From Acorus gramineus (lineage: Eukaryota; Streptophyta; Magnoliopsida; Acorales; Acoraceae): DNA of 64,000 nucleotides. The notes beneath the pieces are model-generated. The model saw only the letters and a list, made by a program, of their open reading frames with translations. It made no database searches and was not told the origin of the DNA. The translations under genes and the position numbers were made by a program. This document shows, piece after piece, positions 52,590-64,000 of the stretch; position 1 is the stretch's first letter, and each line of letters starts with the position of its first letter. The stretch lies in contig CM060854.1 of assembly GCA_030737835.1 (NCBI GenBank), positions 8,256,860-8,320,859 of the forward strand, written 5' to 3'.

Positions 52590-52870
52590 ATACTCTATAA
52601 TAATGTAATATATATATATAGACAGACACACACACACTGCGCTTATCCTAGTATATGAGGTTTTATCTTAGTGCGTGGAGTAAATTTTTTTTTAATTTTT
52701 TCAAAGAGAAAAAATACACTAGTATATTTCAATATATATTTCATTTCATATAATATATTTTTCAATAGAAGTATGATTTAAAAAAAAAACACAGTGTGTG
52801 GATTGCAAAATGGATTGAAAAGGGGGTTGGACATATCTTCCTTGGGCGCTGTTACACTCAGTTTTTTTTT
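52590..52870. repeat. Inverted dispersed copy of the 5.9-6.7 kb array unit
   Basis: GTGTGTGGATTGCAAAATGG followed by TTGGACATATC matches the reverse complement of the GATATGTCCAACC...CAGTCCACAC block of the array at 5855-6700. The AATACACTAGTATAT and ATATGAGGTTT phrases also correspond. It includes a short (TA)n(CA)n microsatellite at about 52608-52640. Confidence 0.45.
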
Positions 52871-53308
52871 ATAGTTCAAAATACAGTCTTGTATACCTTG
52901 TTAGAAATCCAATAAAACATATAAATATACATACTTCATTAATTTTTTTTATACATTTATTAAAAATAAATTTATTCAATTTAAAATAAAACAATATGTA
53001 TTTTTTAATTAAAATATATATTTTATTAACTCCATTTTGATAGTTTCCACCGCGAGTCCATGGTTTTTGTATCATCTTTTCCCTCCATGTACTGACGTAC
53101 TCCATTTGATGCTCCCTCCTATCACGAGTTCTCCATTTATTTCAGTTATTAGTCAATAATGACACATCAGAACATCAGAACCCTTCGTTTCACTACATGC
53201 CACGTGGACACATGTGTGAGAAGTAAAGTGAGACCTGCGTAATTTCACGTCACCATGGGTACTGAGAGAAGTGATTGAAATATTTTATTATTATCTTTTT
53301 TTTTTTTT

Positions 53309-53785
53309 AAAAAAATCCATATAACCTCCGGGAAACTGTTGAAATGCACGACACTGATATTTTTGCTGACAGATCAGTAATATTACATGAATATTTTGTT
53401 TATTTAATCTATTTAAAAACATAGTATACAAAAAAACCACAGCAATGTATTATAAGTGCAAAAAATCATCTATAACTATTTCACTCTAGAGATGATTCTA
53501 TATTTTTATAATCTATTTAAAAGAATAAAATCGTCATTTATAAAAGATATTTTTGAATTTTTAACCAATCGTAAAAGGTTTTTGATAAACTGTTTTTCAA
53601 CCAGGGTTAATTAAATAAAATATTTGCATAATATTTATCATATGTCAACAAAAGTTTAATTCAGTGAGCTATTTAGATTTACATTATTACATAGATGTTT
53701 TGAGAAGGTTTTATAGATTTCAAAAAAAAAGTAACGGAATATATGTATATGAATTTCAGACAATTTATAGGAGTTATTTAAATTT
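53309..53785. mobile_element. MITE-like element, copy B
   Basis: Shares with copies A and C the ordered blocks AATAAAATC.TCATTTA, CAACCAGGGTTAAT.AA, AATATT.ATCATATGTCAACAAAAGTTTA and GAGTTATTTAAATTTT. The ends are more decayed than in copy A (AAAAAAATCCATATAACCTC at the left, GGAGTTATTTAAATTTTTTA at the right) but still approximately inverted. There is no coding capacity. Confidence 0.5.
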
Positions 53786-53904
53786 TTTACTAAATTTTAT
53801 TGTAAAATTCTAATGATACATATTGACTTTTAATATGTCCAGACGATTAAGGTATACTTTGATTGTCTAGCTAACCCATTCCCAGGTAATGAAAGGAGCC
53901 ATTA

Positions 53905-53931
53905 ATCTCTCTCTCTCTCTCTCTCTCTCTG
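53905..53931. repeat. (TC)n microsatellite
   Basis: About 13 TC dinucleotides, 300 bp upstream of the coiled-coil protein gene. It may lie in its promoter or 5' leader. Confidence 0.8.
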
Positions 53932-54225
53932 AATCCAATATCTGATTTTCTTTTCTCCACAACTCATTCACCGTGACCACAAACGTGAAACATCAGAAAT
54001 TAATAACACAAGGTTCCGTGAACACCCTTCTTTCTGACTTTCATTATTATAAATTTTTATAACCACCAAAGAATAAAAACATGGCATGCCCATTTGTGTG
54101 TTTATTAATACATCCATCTACATGAGTGATGTCAGTGTTAATAATTAACATAATATAGCCTTTGAAGGCCATATTTGTTGCTGGGTTTGTTCGTCCGCCG
54201 ATTGTTTTTCTTCTGAAACAACCCA

Positions 54226-57200
54226 ATGGAGGAAGAGGAGACCAAGGTGGTGATGAAGGGTATATATATATGAAGCACTTCTATAATTGTTTTATGTTAC
54301 ATCATATGTGATTTCATGTTGGTTTGCTTGTTTGTGTTTTATTAATTGGATTCGAATAGACTGATAGATTAAGGTATTTTTATACATGGTGCGCTACCTT
54401 TTTAATTGAAGTGACAAATCAGAAGAGAGATTTGTTATTTAAAAAACAAACAAAAAAATGTGTATATATATGGGTGGGGCAGCATCAGGTGTTGGTGGGG
54501 GACAAGAGGGAGATGAAGTCTCTCCTCTTGAAATTTGGGATACCTTTGGCCTTCTCCATTGCTGGGTATATCTATTCCCAGGTTGGGGCCAAGAGATCCT
54601 CACAATTTCTTTGCCTTCCTCCTCCAGGTATTAACCCCTCCAATTTCTCTGCTTGATTTCGCTTCTTTATTGATTTTTTTTCTTCAAAAGGGTGCTATTA
54701 CACAGTATTTTTTGCAGTCCCATATTAGTCCCATATATACATTGTTAGCCATTTAGCGAGATATATATCGTTAAATTAAGTTACTTCAATTTGAAATGGA
54801 GCGATTTATATTTTCATTCAAGTATATTCCTCGTTAGACTAGGTTAACTAATTTTAAAAAATTAAAACATGTGCGGACTGCATTTGGTGCTGTACCTAAC
54901 ATTATCTTTTTGAAAACATAATTGTTCATTGTTTTGGATGTCAAATTCAGGGAGTAGGAATCTCGGGGAAGGTCTCAAGGAAGAGCTTCGTGTGTTACAG
55001 TCTGTGTCCCCCTATATTGATGCATTGAGATTGTCTGGACAAGTAAATCCTATACAACTCTCTTTAGTACTGTTTCAAGTAACAAATTCACACTTCCATA
55101 CTTGAATTTTTTTATTTATCAGATTAGAATAGAATTGTGAATTATTTGAAGAGTACTAGATAGGATATGGGTTGACTTAACTTTTGCTTAATTGGGCAGG
55201 GACAAAATGTACTTCCAAAAGTTGTTGTTAATGATGTTGAACATAAAACCGATGATGATATAAGTAAAAACAATGCGGTCACCAATGGAGAGTTGATGAT
55301 AGGATTTAAAGGGACCGAAGAAGAATCGAAGATGGTAAGGATGGAGCAAGAGATTATGAATTTGAGGAACACTGTGAAGGATCTCAAAGAGAGGGAAAAG
55401 GACTTGGAAATGCGACTTCTTGAGTATTATGGGTTCAAAGAGCAGGACTCAATCGTGAAAGAGCTCGAGAACCAGATTAAGATAAGCTCAATGGAGGTCA
55501 AGATATATGCACTCAAGATCGAGTCGTTGGAAGCTGACAAGAACTGGCTCGAGTCGCAGGTTTTGGACTACACTAGTGTCGTGCCTGAGCTCACGTCTGC
55601 CAGGGCCAAGATTAGGCAACTGAAGAGAAATTTGTGTGTTAAAGAACAGAAGATTAGACAGCAGATCAAAGAGCTTCAGGAGAGGGCGTCGACATTGCAA
55701 GAACAGAACGATCATCATCAGGAGGTGCAGATTTTGAATGAGGAGCTTCGAAGGGTGAATATGGAGTTGGTTAGTGAAAAATTAGAGCTAGAGAGGAAGT
55801 TGGAGCCTGCGCGCATGGTTGATTCATCTGTTGTAGAGAAAGTTCCAGGGGTAAGCTATATATTCTTGCTGTCTTTTTTTGTGTTTTTTACTTTGTTGTT
55901 GCATATGTTTGGCACATGGATTTGTTTGAAGACAACAAGGATTTATAATTTAAGTTTTATAATTTATGTAAAATCAGTTTTTAGATAATCAATTCCGAAA
56001 GGGCATCTTTAAATTTTAGATTTTAGATAATCAATTCCAAAAGCTGGTTGAGGGTAGCTTATGTTTGGTACATGGACGACTCCAGTTGAATATATTAAAG
56101 TTAATCATTGTTTTCAAAAGTGCGTTGTTATCCCAGACAGTTCATATATATAACTATGCAATGAGGTATTAACTCTTTAAAAGAGATATATATTCTGTTA
56201 GTAATTTTTTATGTTTTTCATTCAATGGGTCCATGCAATACATCATGTTGGTATTTATACTATTTATGCGGATTGTTTGCGGGATTGGGACTGTCCCTAA
56301 ATATAGATCTGTTTAACTTATTCATTGAGTAGAAATCATTGGTATTGCTATTTTTTTCTGCTGAAATTAACACAATATCAAACCTGTTTCAGCAAGAAGT
56401 GTTGGAGGAAACCGATCATTTAAAACATGTAATAGATGACCAGAGGAAGGAAATCGAGCGACTCCGGATAGAGCGATGCACAGAAGTGGAAGAACTTGTA
56501 TACCTCAAGTGGATCAACGCGTGCTTACGATACGAGCTCAGGAATTACCAGGCCCCCCCTGGGAAGACTATGGCAAGAGACCTAAGCATGGCAATGAGCC
56601 CAAAGTCAAAGGAGAAAGCCAAACAGCTCATAATTGAGTATGCAAATTCAGGGGTTAATGACAACAAGGTCAGCTTTAGCCCAGAGGATCTCAATTCAGA
56701 TTATTATTGTTCATCATCCCAAACTTCCCCCCTCACAGAATCCTGCGAGTTTGACAACTCTTCAAGAAATGGCGCATCGGGCAAGTCGAAATTCCTTAGC
56801 AAGCTTAAGAAGCTGGTTTTGGGAAAAGTTTCCTTATTGGATAGAAGAAGGAATTCTGTTTCCTTTGGTTCCTCTGATAACATGAGGACTTACCCGTATG
56901 ATAGCGTTTCTTCTGAAAACACTCCAGTTTCCAATCAACACTTTACAGGCACCCAATCCTTCCTTGAATCACATGGTTCATTAATGGCTCTCATGGAGGC
57001 AGAAAATCAAATTAACAATGTTGGTAGGCCGAGAAATTTAAGCTTAGACGAAACAAGACCATTAGAAGCTGATGCCCAACACTTCATTGATCTGCCTCAT
57101 CATAACCACTCTGATTATGAACCAGACATGACTGATCAGAAGCTACAGTTGATGAAGTATGCAAGAGCCTTGAACTCCGGTGAGAAGTCGAAGTTACACT

Positions 57201-57229
57201 TGAGATCAGCATCATTTAGTTCATGCTGA
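54226..57229 (+). CDS. CHUP1-related coiled-coil protein, five exons, 573 aa
   Basis: Exons: 54226-54246, 54507-54627, 54951-55042, 55200-55850, 56393-57229 (1722 nt). The first exon encodes MEEEETK and joins in frame to REMKSLLLK. Translation could instead start at the ATG in exon 2 (54513). Residues 12-31 form a hydrophobic N-terminal segment, a likely membrane or envelope anchor. Long coiled coils occupy about 110-290 and 296-330. The block EELVYLKWINACLRYELRNY (328-347) is the signature shared with CHUP1 and its relatives. CHUP1 itself anchors chloroplasts to actin, but this protein lacks CHUP1's proline-rich actin/profilin-binding region and is only about half its length. It resembles the shorter Arabidopsis At1g52080-type members. 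The C-terminal part is Ser-rich with a basic KSKFLSKLKKL patch. A function in organelle or actin attachment is inferred. Confidence 0.88.
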
Positions 57230-58081
57230 TGTCCAAGGCAAAAAACAGTTCCATCTTTAACATAAATACATAATTTTTATATTATGATTTAGAGAGGCAA
57301 TGTGCATAATATATAGCATACTATTTCTTTTCTAAATGATATAGGAATATGATTGAGATCTGTTGCAAGTCATGGTTGCTTTTTTCTTTTTTTTTTTAGG
57401 CGAATGTGCACTTTAGTCTTTTTTTTTCTTGCCCTGATTACACTTATCATGTCACTAATATAATGCAATATATGATATCGACTTATGTAGTATATATTCG
57501 GTCATGTGTGTATATCATATTATGAAAATCATAAAAGAATATGTACTCAATTCATTAAGTATGTACTTCATTATTATTTGTAGAAGGATGTATCGAAAAT
57601 TATTTATTCACTTTTGTAAAAAGCTAAGATTGCTATGGGTACTTGGAAAAAAGTTTAATTTTTGTACAATGCTAATGCAGAATATCCAACACGAGTTCAA
57701 ACTCATTTTCAAATGCTAGCAGATTAAATCAAGCGTGGATAAATGTATAAACTAATATAAATGTATAAAACTAATATATATACCAACATTACTGGAAAAG
57801 CAACAATAATCACACAACACACTACAAAGTGTGGATATTTATTCAAACATAATTAAACAAGTTACAGAACACTCACAATAACTTAATTAAACGAGTTGTT
57901 TTAGAACATCATCAAACATATAAAGCACTCGCAATATAAAGCATAAATAGACAGCCCACACATAGCACAAACACACATAAACATGAGATGCAATCCACAT
58001 CGAGAAGACATGCTGTTCCACTGCCCCTCTATCCTTACTTGGAGATCCAGACCTCACTTGTCTGTATATCCACCATTGTCT
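57230..58081. other. Convergent 3' flanks
   Basis: Sequence between the stop of the CHUP1-related gene (plus) and the stop of the EG45-like gene (minus). It must hold both 3' UTRs. Beyond AT-rich sequence, no other gene is seen. Confidence 0.5.
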
Positions 58082-59723
58082 TTATGCTCTGTTCAAATTT
58101 GGGGAAAAAAAAAGAAATTAATTCTAAGCAAGCTACCAGAAATTTTTCACTCTTCCATCTTATTAATTTTCTTTTCTAAAAATTATAAAAAGTCTACCTT
58201 TCTTTTCAAAAAATAAAAATAAATGAAAGTCCCCAATTATATAATAAATATATAAAGCTAGAACAACCAGAAAAGAAACTATATAACCTGTCATAAGCAA
58301 TCCTTATCTTTCCCGCATCAGGATCAGCGATATGAGCAAAAGCTTCTTGAGATAAATCGATGGTTCCCCGACATCCGGATGGACAATAATCCACGATCCT
58401 GACCACGACCGTTGCGGAACTCCTACAAGTAGACATGTCAATCGAACGGATACGGATTGGATGGACCCATATCCGTATCTGAATTGGATATCCAAAAAAA
58501 TATCCGTATATCGGATATTTTTTGCATTTACGGATATCGGATATTTTTTGGATACGGATTCGGATCGGATATTTTTTTAGATAATTGACAGACTTACCTA
58601 CAAGGGTGAGGGACACCCTCATTTGTGGCACCAAGGCACGTCACTTTGTACACACTTCCACATGCACCCCCACCCTTCCAAAATGCATCGCTAGCAGCCG
58701 CGATCATTACCCCATCGTTTTGGAATCCGTTACAAGCGGAGGCTATCGAATGGGGAAAAAAGAAGTGCTTATAAATTCAATATTTTGGATGGATATTTGC
58801 TTAAAAAATCTAACTTTTATATCACAATTATAAATTACAGAAAAGTGAAAATATATTAACTCAACCAATTGGTTAATTAATAGTAAACAAATAATATTGA
58901 ATAAAACAATCATATACATAATCAATTCATAAAAACGAGAATAATCATTATGCTTGAGGGTCATACTAGTCATAAAAAAGGAGGAAGAAAAACAAGTAAC
59001 CAACAGACGTCAAAAGTGCATATAAAGTCTCATTTAGTTCATTCATTATTTAGAATGAACATGTTTTTACTAGGATTAATATCATCACTAGTTAATTTTA
59101 TCAAGAATCTAAATTCTATGAGACTATTTGGTTGATCATTAGAATCCTACCCAGATTCCTTTTTGAGTGTTTAGGACAAGCATTAAGAATGATGAAAGAA
59201 TTTTCTTTAAAAATTAAAAAAAATACAATTATTAGCAGTGTTGTACATATATATACTTGGAAAACTATCTACCTATTAACACGATTATAGAAAAGTGAAT
59301 AAAACTAACACAGAAAATTAGTTAATTAATAACAACATATATAAAAAGTTACATGTATAATCACAATATAAAACGGAAATAGTTTCACTAAAATGTATGT
59401 TTAGGATCATAATAGTCATAAATTAAAAAGATAATTCATCAGGATTCCACTCTATTTTTCCACCTATCTTGATTTTGAATCCATTGGGACCAAATTTCCA
59501 TTCCATAATAGAATAAAATAAACATAAAACTATTCTGGCAATCAGTATAGAATCAGAATTCAAGGTCTAAATGGCTTCTAAGGATAGAACTAATTAATGT
59601 AAATCACTTACGGACATATGGAGGGGTATAATAAGTAGCAGTGCCAGTTTCAGCCGTGGCTTTGAAGGAAGAAAGGATAATCAACACTAGAGTTAGTGGG
59701 AGCAAGTGTTGGACAATCTCCAT
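58082..59723 (-). CDS. EG45-like / plant natriuretic peptide-like secreted protein, four exons, 132 aa
   Basis: Exons: 59723-59612, 58742-58598, 58422-58288, 58088-58082 (399 nt). Residues 1-24 form a signal peptide (MEIVQHLLPLTLVLIILSSF then KATA), followed by the ETGTATYY start of the mature expansin-like double-psi barrel. Conserved parts are PSACNGF, MIAAASDAFWKGGGACG, VTCLGAT, VRIVDYCPSGCRGTIDLS and FAHIADPDAGKIRIAYDR. The cysteines match the family's disulfide set. Expansin's catalytic and cellulose-binding features are absent. Family members are apoplastic and linked to water and ion balance. The last exon carries only seven coding bases (completing Arg, then Ala, stop) behind a long pyrimidine tract. 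If it is not used, reading through the donor would add about 26 residues and end at 58206. Confidence 0.88.
58440..58585. repeat. GGATAT/CGGATA-type degenerate minisatellite
   Basis: Many imperfect repeats of ATCCGTAT, CGGATAT and GGATACGGAT lie in intron 2 of the EG45-like gene, interspersed with TTTTTT. The sequence is non-coding. Confidence 0.65.
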
Positions 59724-59820
59724 TAGATGTAATTAAACACAATTATCCTGTCTCACTAGGTGATGTTGGAAATTGAGGGCTTATGTTAGGATGATGAGGA
59801 GTTAGAGGGAAGAGTGTCCT

Positions 59821-59827
59821 ATTTATA
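59821..59827 (-). promoter_or_regulatory. TATA box of the EG45-like gene
   Basis: On the minus strand CCCTATAAATAGGAC lies about 98 bp upstream of the ATG at 59723. This is a near-ideal plant TATA box at a spacing that leaves a 5' leader of about 65-70 nt. Confidence 0.65.
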
Positions 59828-62011
59828 GGGATAGAGGAGCAGTGTTTTAAAATCTGATCCGACCCGCCTAGTTGAACCGGTTAAATCTTCATCTGTTTTT
59901 AATTCCGGTTCATTTTACCCTTAATTCTCATAGTATAAAGAACTAGTAAAACCCAATCAACTCACCAGTTGAATTAACGGTTTTTGTGAACTGGTTGTCG
60001 GTTGATTAAACCGACGGTTCTTTATTTATAAAAATTATGATTAATTATTTGTTAAAATGTGAAATCTAATAAAACATTTATATTTTGTATACTAAAATCA
60101 TGTTTTATGTTAAATTAAAGACTTATGCAAAATTTTTTTTAACATATGTCATATTTTATATTTAGTAATAGTAAATATATATTATTATATCATATATACG
60201 TTGCAATTCAATTCCGGTTGAATCTATGATCCTTAACCCGTTCATTTTTTCAGTTCAATAAACGGTTTGGTTATTAAAACAAGTAAATGCCCATGAAATA
60301 GTCCAATTTCTACTTTGTAAAAAAAATTGAAGTTTGAGAGATTGTCTAATTGCCTGTATATATTTCGAAACCGACGAAACGAATACTTCCACCACTAATG
60401 GTTTGCATGAAATGCTAAAGATACAAAAGATTAAGGAATATCTCATCTATTCCCTTTGTATTTGGGGTGATTGTTCTTGGATGACTGATGTTTGTTTTGA
60501 ATTATGGATCACTTACAAATTAAAATTGATTGAATTGATTTAATAACAAGTGGGGTTCAAAACTTCACCTCAGATAATACTATAAAACTTCATGTTTTCT
60601 TTTGCAGATTGGATCTTCTCGGACTTTTTGGACATGCCAATATGATGACTCAGATCCTTCTTTCATTTTTGTTGGCTTCAGCCCCCCTACTTGTTCTTTT
60701 CCCTTGGTCTCATTTTCAGGTTTCACAACCAGTATGGATTATCTGATCATGCAAAATCACAACTAGACAAAACCTTCCCTTGTTTGGAAATACAGTATTT
60801 ATAATTTTTGAAAGTAAATTAAAGCATCAACCTACAAATTAGTAGTTTTAATTTTAATTTTCACCATCAATCTAACGAGATGAAGTAGCTGGATTCACTG
60901 ATTCTTAGTTTATTAAAATTAATTCTAACTCAACAGCCATCTTTGCCTCTACCATGCATGTAGGGGCACAACATAGGTTGAGCTCAATCAAAATGTTCTC
61001 AACCCTGCCCTGTTCTACAAACTCAGTATTCAGATAATTGATTCCAAGCATGTGTACTTTTAACTTTTGGTTTCGAATTTTGATTTATGTGTTAAAAAAT
61101 TTTAACTTAAATGTCAACGAACTAACTTTTATAAAAAAAATTGGTTGAGATTTGAGAACAACTTTGATGAGAAAGTTTTTTTTTTATATATAAATGCTTC
61201 CAAATTGAGCTCCTCCGCTTGATAAATTTTAGCCCGACCTGAGATTGAGCAACAACATGAATTGAACCTGATCTCATGTCTACATGTATTATGCTTAGGC
61301 CTCGTTTGGATTCGGTCGTGGTAGGGCAGATTCTGCGGTAAGAACTCTGCGTAAACTGCATTTCAACATTAAAACCAACGTTTAAATGCAGAAAAATTTT
61401 GCGTTTGAAACTTTTCAAAAACAATGCTTCTCTACTGTCCCCGCTTTTTTGAACACGGAGTTTTCCTTTTGCACACCCAAACGCACAATCTTGAATTGCA
61501 GGATGGCTGTATAGAAGGCCCACTTATCAAGTTGCACGTACTGATCAAGAAGTTTTGACAAACAAAAAACACCATGCTTTTCTAATGACTTCAGCAAAAA
61601 AGCATACATTTCTAATGATTGAAACATAAGAACATAGATTTCAAACAAGGAAAATTGAACAATAACACATATTTTTGTCTTACTCAGCAAATGGGCAATA
61701 ATGAGATGTCAAACTTGGATTTTATGTTAATGTTATAACATTCACAAGTGCTCCTCTTCGAGTTAAAATCATGAGTGTTCATATACACTCAATCTCTTTT
61801 ATAACCATGTCAACAACTGTCTAGAGATTGTCCGGTTGTCCCTCAACCATAACATAGAAAAGTCTCATCACCCCAGTTTCCAAATTCTTTGAAATACAAC
61901 ACAAATACAAGAGTACAGTGCCACAAAGACTAATTAACACAACACATCGTAAACACTTATTAGCTAGAGATCGAGATGATGCATTAATATTGGTATAATG
62001 AACTGAATTGA
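59828..62011. other. Intergenic DNA between the EG45-like and GDSL genes
   Basis: AT-rich sequence with one exon-like segment at 60608-60719, listed separately. Near 61300 a TAGGCCTCGTTTGGATTCGG-type phrase resembles the ends of plant DNA transposons, but no element could be bounded. No complete gene is seen. Confidence 0.4.
60608..60719 (+). other. Orphan exon-like segment
   Basis: TTTTGCAG precedes 37 open codons that end at CAG|GTTTCA, so the segment looks like an internal exon. The peptide is hydrophobic (LLGLFGHANMMTQILLSFLL, then ASAPLLVLF). No partner exons were found on either side and the family is not recognised. It may be a gene fragment or chance. Confidence 0.25.
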
Positions 62012-64000
62012 TTAGGTGATGAGGTTGATCCCTTGGACTAAGAGAGTGCTGGCCAGAAGTTGATTGGCTGCTTCAGTTGGATGAACACTATCCCAAAACA
62101 CATAGGCACTCGCATTCTTGCATGTTCCCGGTGAGTGTGGATTGCAAAGCACCGCCGTCTCCACGATACCCGTCCCGCAGCAACCCTTCCTCGATTCAAA
62201 GAACCCTAAACAACAAGTGCCATTGTTATATATATATATATATTATATATATTGTGGTGGTGTTATATAAGGAATTTTTTTTTTTTTGGAATAATCCGTG
62301 TAATTCACTTGAGTTATTTTTTCGTTGACAAATGAAAAATATTAAGTGTATATTCTTAACTATGACAGAAATCATATGATATCAAAAACCAAATGCAATG
62401 CGTTGAAAATGTGAAAAATAATGTGTGAATTTTCAGATGGGGTTTTATAATCTATGCAGAAGGATAAAATCATCATTTACATATGATTTTTAATATTTTT
62501 AACAAATTGTAAAGGGGTTTTGAGATACTGTGCTTTCAATGAAGGTTAATCAAACAGAATATTCTGCGAATATTCCTCACCTGTCAACGAAAGTTTATCT
62601 CACTGGTTATTTGAATTTACATATATGTTTTTAGGGGGCCATATGGACTTTAGGAGAAGTCAAAGAGTTATATGGATTTTGGGCAGTTTACGGGGGTTAT
62701 TTGAATTTTTCTATTTTTTTATATAGTGTATAATGTTGAAGGGTAAATGAAAAAAAAAAAGAGAATTTTGATAAAAGGAAAAATGATAGAAAATGAAATA
62801 TTTTTTTTAAATCAATTTTCATGATATTTGTGCATGTGATGGAAAGTGATAAAATTATTTTTTATTACTTTCTCCTAAATTTTCACCTATAAGGAGGATA
62901 ATTTTTTTTTCTTTTAATAAGACAAAATAAGCGAGGGAACACAAACACTAGATTTTTTTTGAAGGGTCAAAATAATTTTATTTATTTATTTGCTTTCATT
63001 CACTTTTCATCACTTTCCTTTGTGCACGAACATACCTGGCCTAACTAAACAAAGTTACATTGAACATTATCTTTAATCCCGTTTTTAGTCTCTGACATAC
63101 ATGTCTTTATATAAAGATCATCACATGAAATGTATAAAGTCATTTGTGACTATTTTTTAGAAAAACTGGTCTTAATCAATATTTTTTAAATAAAAGTTAC
63201 TCTTAATCAATTTTTTTTTCATAAAAATCAATACGTTTTATTATTATCTACTTTGAAAGTTGGTTGTTTAAATTTAGAATGTTAAATCTGTCCCCAAACA
63301 CTATGATTTTTATAACAAAGAATGAAAACCACATAAAATTATGTCATCTCTTTAGTGTAGTATCAGGGTACTCATGATTGTCCGATCTTCTCACTTTGAG
63401 ATAGATATTCAACTAAATAACAATCATTATTTTTTTATAATTTAATTAAATTACGTATCTCAAAGTGATGAGATATATCGGAGATCATGAACACATTGGA
63501 CAATCAAATTGTCCAATGCTCGTTGGACCTAACCCGACCCCCTTAGTGGCTTAGTGTAACAAAACTCTACGTCAAGACAAGTCATAAAAAAAGCTATTGT
63601 TGTTACACTTTTTTTTTTCACTCTCAATTTCAGTCCTATATGCGTTTCACCAGAACGCATACTCACGTTAACGAAATAAACGACTACATATCCTATAAAT
63701 GAGCATGCACTTCATTGGAGGAGATATATTACTTTTAAAAAATTTAAAATTTGTGTGTAATAAAATTAAAACTGAAAAAAATGATTGTATATAACATTAT
63801 CCTTAAGAGGCGTACCATAATTGGAAGGATGGTTGACGAGGTCCAAGAAAGGGGTGTAGATGTCGAAGATGATGAGCTTGATGCCTGAGAGCTCCTTAGA
63901 GAGCTGGTTTGCTGTGGCGTTGAGCTTCTTGTTGAAGCCTTGGGCGTCGATGTTGAGTCTGCTTACGCACGAGTTGCTTCCTTCCCCGAACAACGTGATC
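62012..64000 (-). CDS. GDSL esterase/lipase, C-terminal two exons (partial)
   Basis: Exons 64000-63816 (5' end outside the window) and 62205-62012 join in frame. The first reads ITLFGEGSNSCVSRLN and KLIIFDIYTPFLDLVNHPSN, the conserved region ahead of block V. The second reads GFFESRKGCCGTG, LCNPHSPGTC and ASAYVFWDSVHPTEAAN. The last motif holds the catalytic Asp and His (D..H). The nucleophile Ser and the oxyanion Gly/Asn blocks lie beyond the window edge. Plant members of this SGNH family are usually secreted hydrolases of lipids or cutin-like esters, and the exact substrate cannot be told. The protein ends GINLIT before TAA. Confidence 0.93.
62278..62715. mobile_element. MITE-like element, copy C
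   Basis: Shares internal blocks with copies A and B: GACAAATGAAAAATATT, GATAAAATCATCATTTA, GGTTAATCAAA, CACCTGTCAACGAAAGTTTA and GGGGGTTATTTGAATTTT at the right end. The left end appears truncated in a T-run. It lies in the last intron of the GDSL gene. Confidence 0.55.
63372..63490. repeat. Fold-back inverted repeat, arms of about 32-35 bp
   Basis: TCATGATTGTCCGATCTTCT onward (63372-63403) is an imperfect reverse complement of 63456-63490, sharing TCATGAT, CCGAT and TCACTTTGAGATA. The spacer is about 50 bp. It lies in the last intron of the GDSL gene. Confidence 0.65.
63494..63518. repeat. Perfect hairpin, 11-bp arms
   Basis: CATTGGACAAT and ATTGTCCAATG flank a 3-base loop, immediately beside the fold-back repeat at 63372-63490. 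Confidence 0.8.

Noticed and set aside
55488..55718. Minus-strand 76-codon frame
   Set aside because: It is the shadow of the coiled-coil exon of the CHUP1-related gene.
58206..58634. 142-codon minus-strand frame as one exon
   Set aside because: It runs through the GGATAT repeat intron. Splicing this out restores the family sequence on both sides.

Overview
The window reads as nuclear DNA of a flowering plant. It has AT-rich intergenic DNA, GT-AG introns, long genes split into many exons, tRNA-derived SINEs, decayed LINEs and protein families typical of angiosperms. The first exon of the large glycine-rich gene is much more GC-rich than the rest, which fits a monocot-like 5' GC gradient, but the species cannot be named from this. 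No bacterial, CRISPR, plasmid or viral gene content is seen.

Layout. Positions 1-90 may hold the last coding exon of a gene that starts left of the window. It is followed by about 2.2 kb of degenerate tandem repeats and then AT-rich repeat DNA to 7.5 kb. A 22-exon gene on the minus strand (32674 down to 7503) encodes a 1424-residue secreted/membrane glycine-rich protein of the Arabidopsis At5g11700 type. Its introns are loaded with LINE remnants. After a repeat-rich spacer, a 13-exon plus-strand gene (38392-51310) encodes a 523-residue NDR-type AGC kinase. Its third intron contains LINEs, a SINE and an antisense two-exon fragment of a NOT4-like RING/RRM gene. A five-exon plus-strand gene (54226-57229) encodes a 573-residue CHUP1-related coiled-coil protein. 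A four-exon minus-strand gene (59723 down to 58082) encodes a 132-residue EG45-like/plant natriuretic peptide-like secreted protein. The last two exons of a minus-strand GDSL esterase/lipase gene (64000 down to 62012) close the window.

These are independent nuclear genes, not an operon, and I see no shared pathway. Exon models were built by hand from splice signals, reading-frame continuity and family resemblance. All internal phases close and each full-length model ends at one stop codon.

I found no clearly new biochemical system. The most interesting non-standard items are the antisense NOT4 fragment inside the kinase gene, a dispersed MITE-like family with GGAAAA-type inverted ends present at least three times, several local tandem duplications, and a predicted final exon carrying only seven coding bases in the natriuretic-peptide-like gene.
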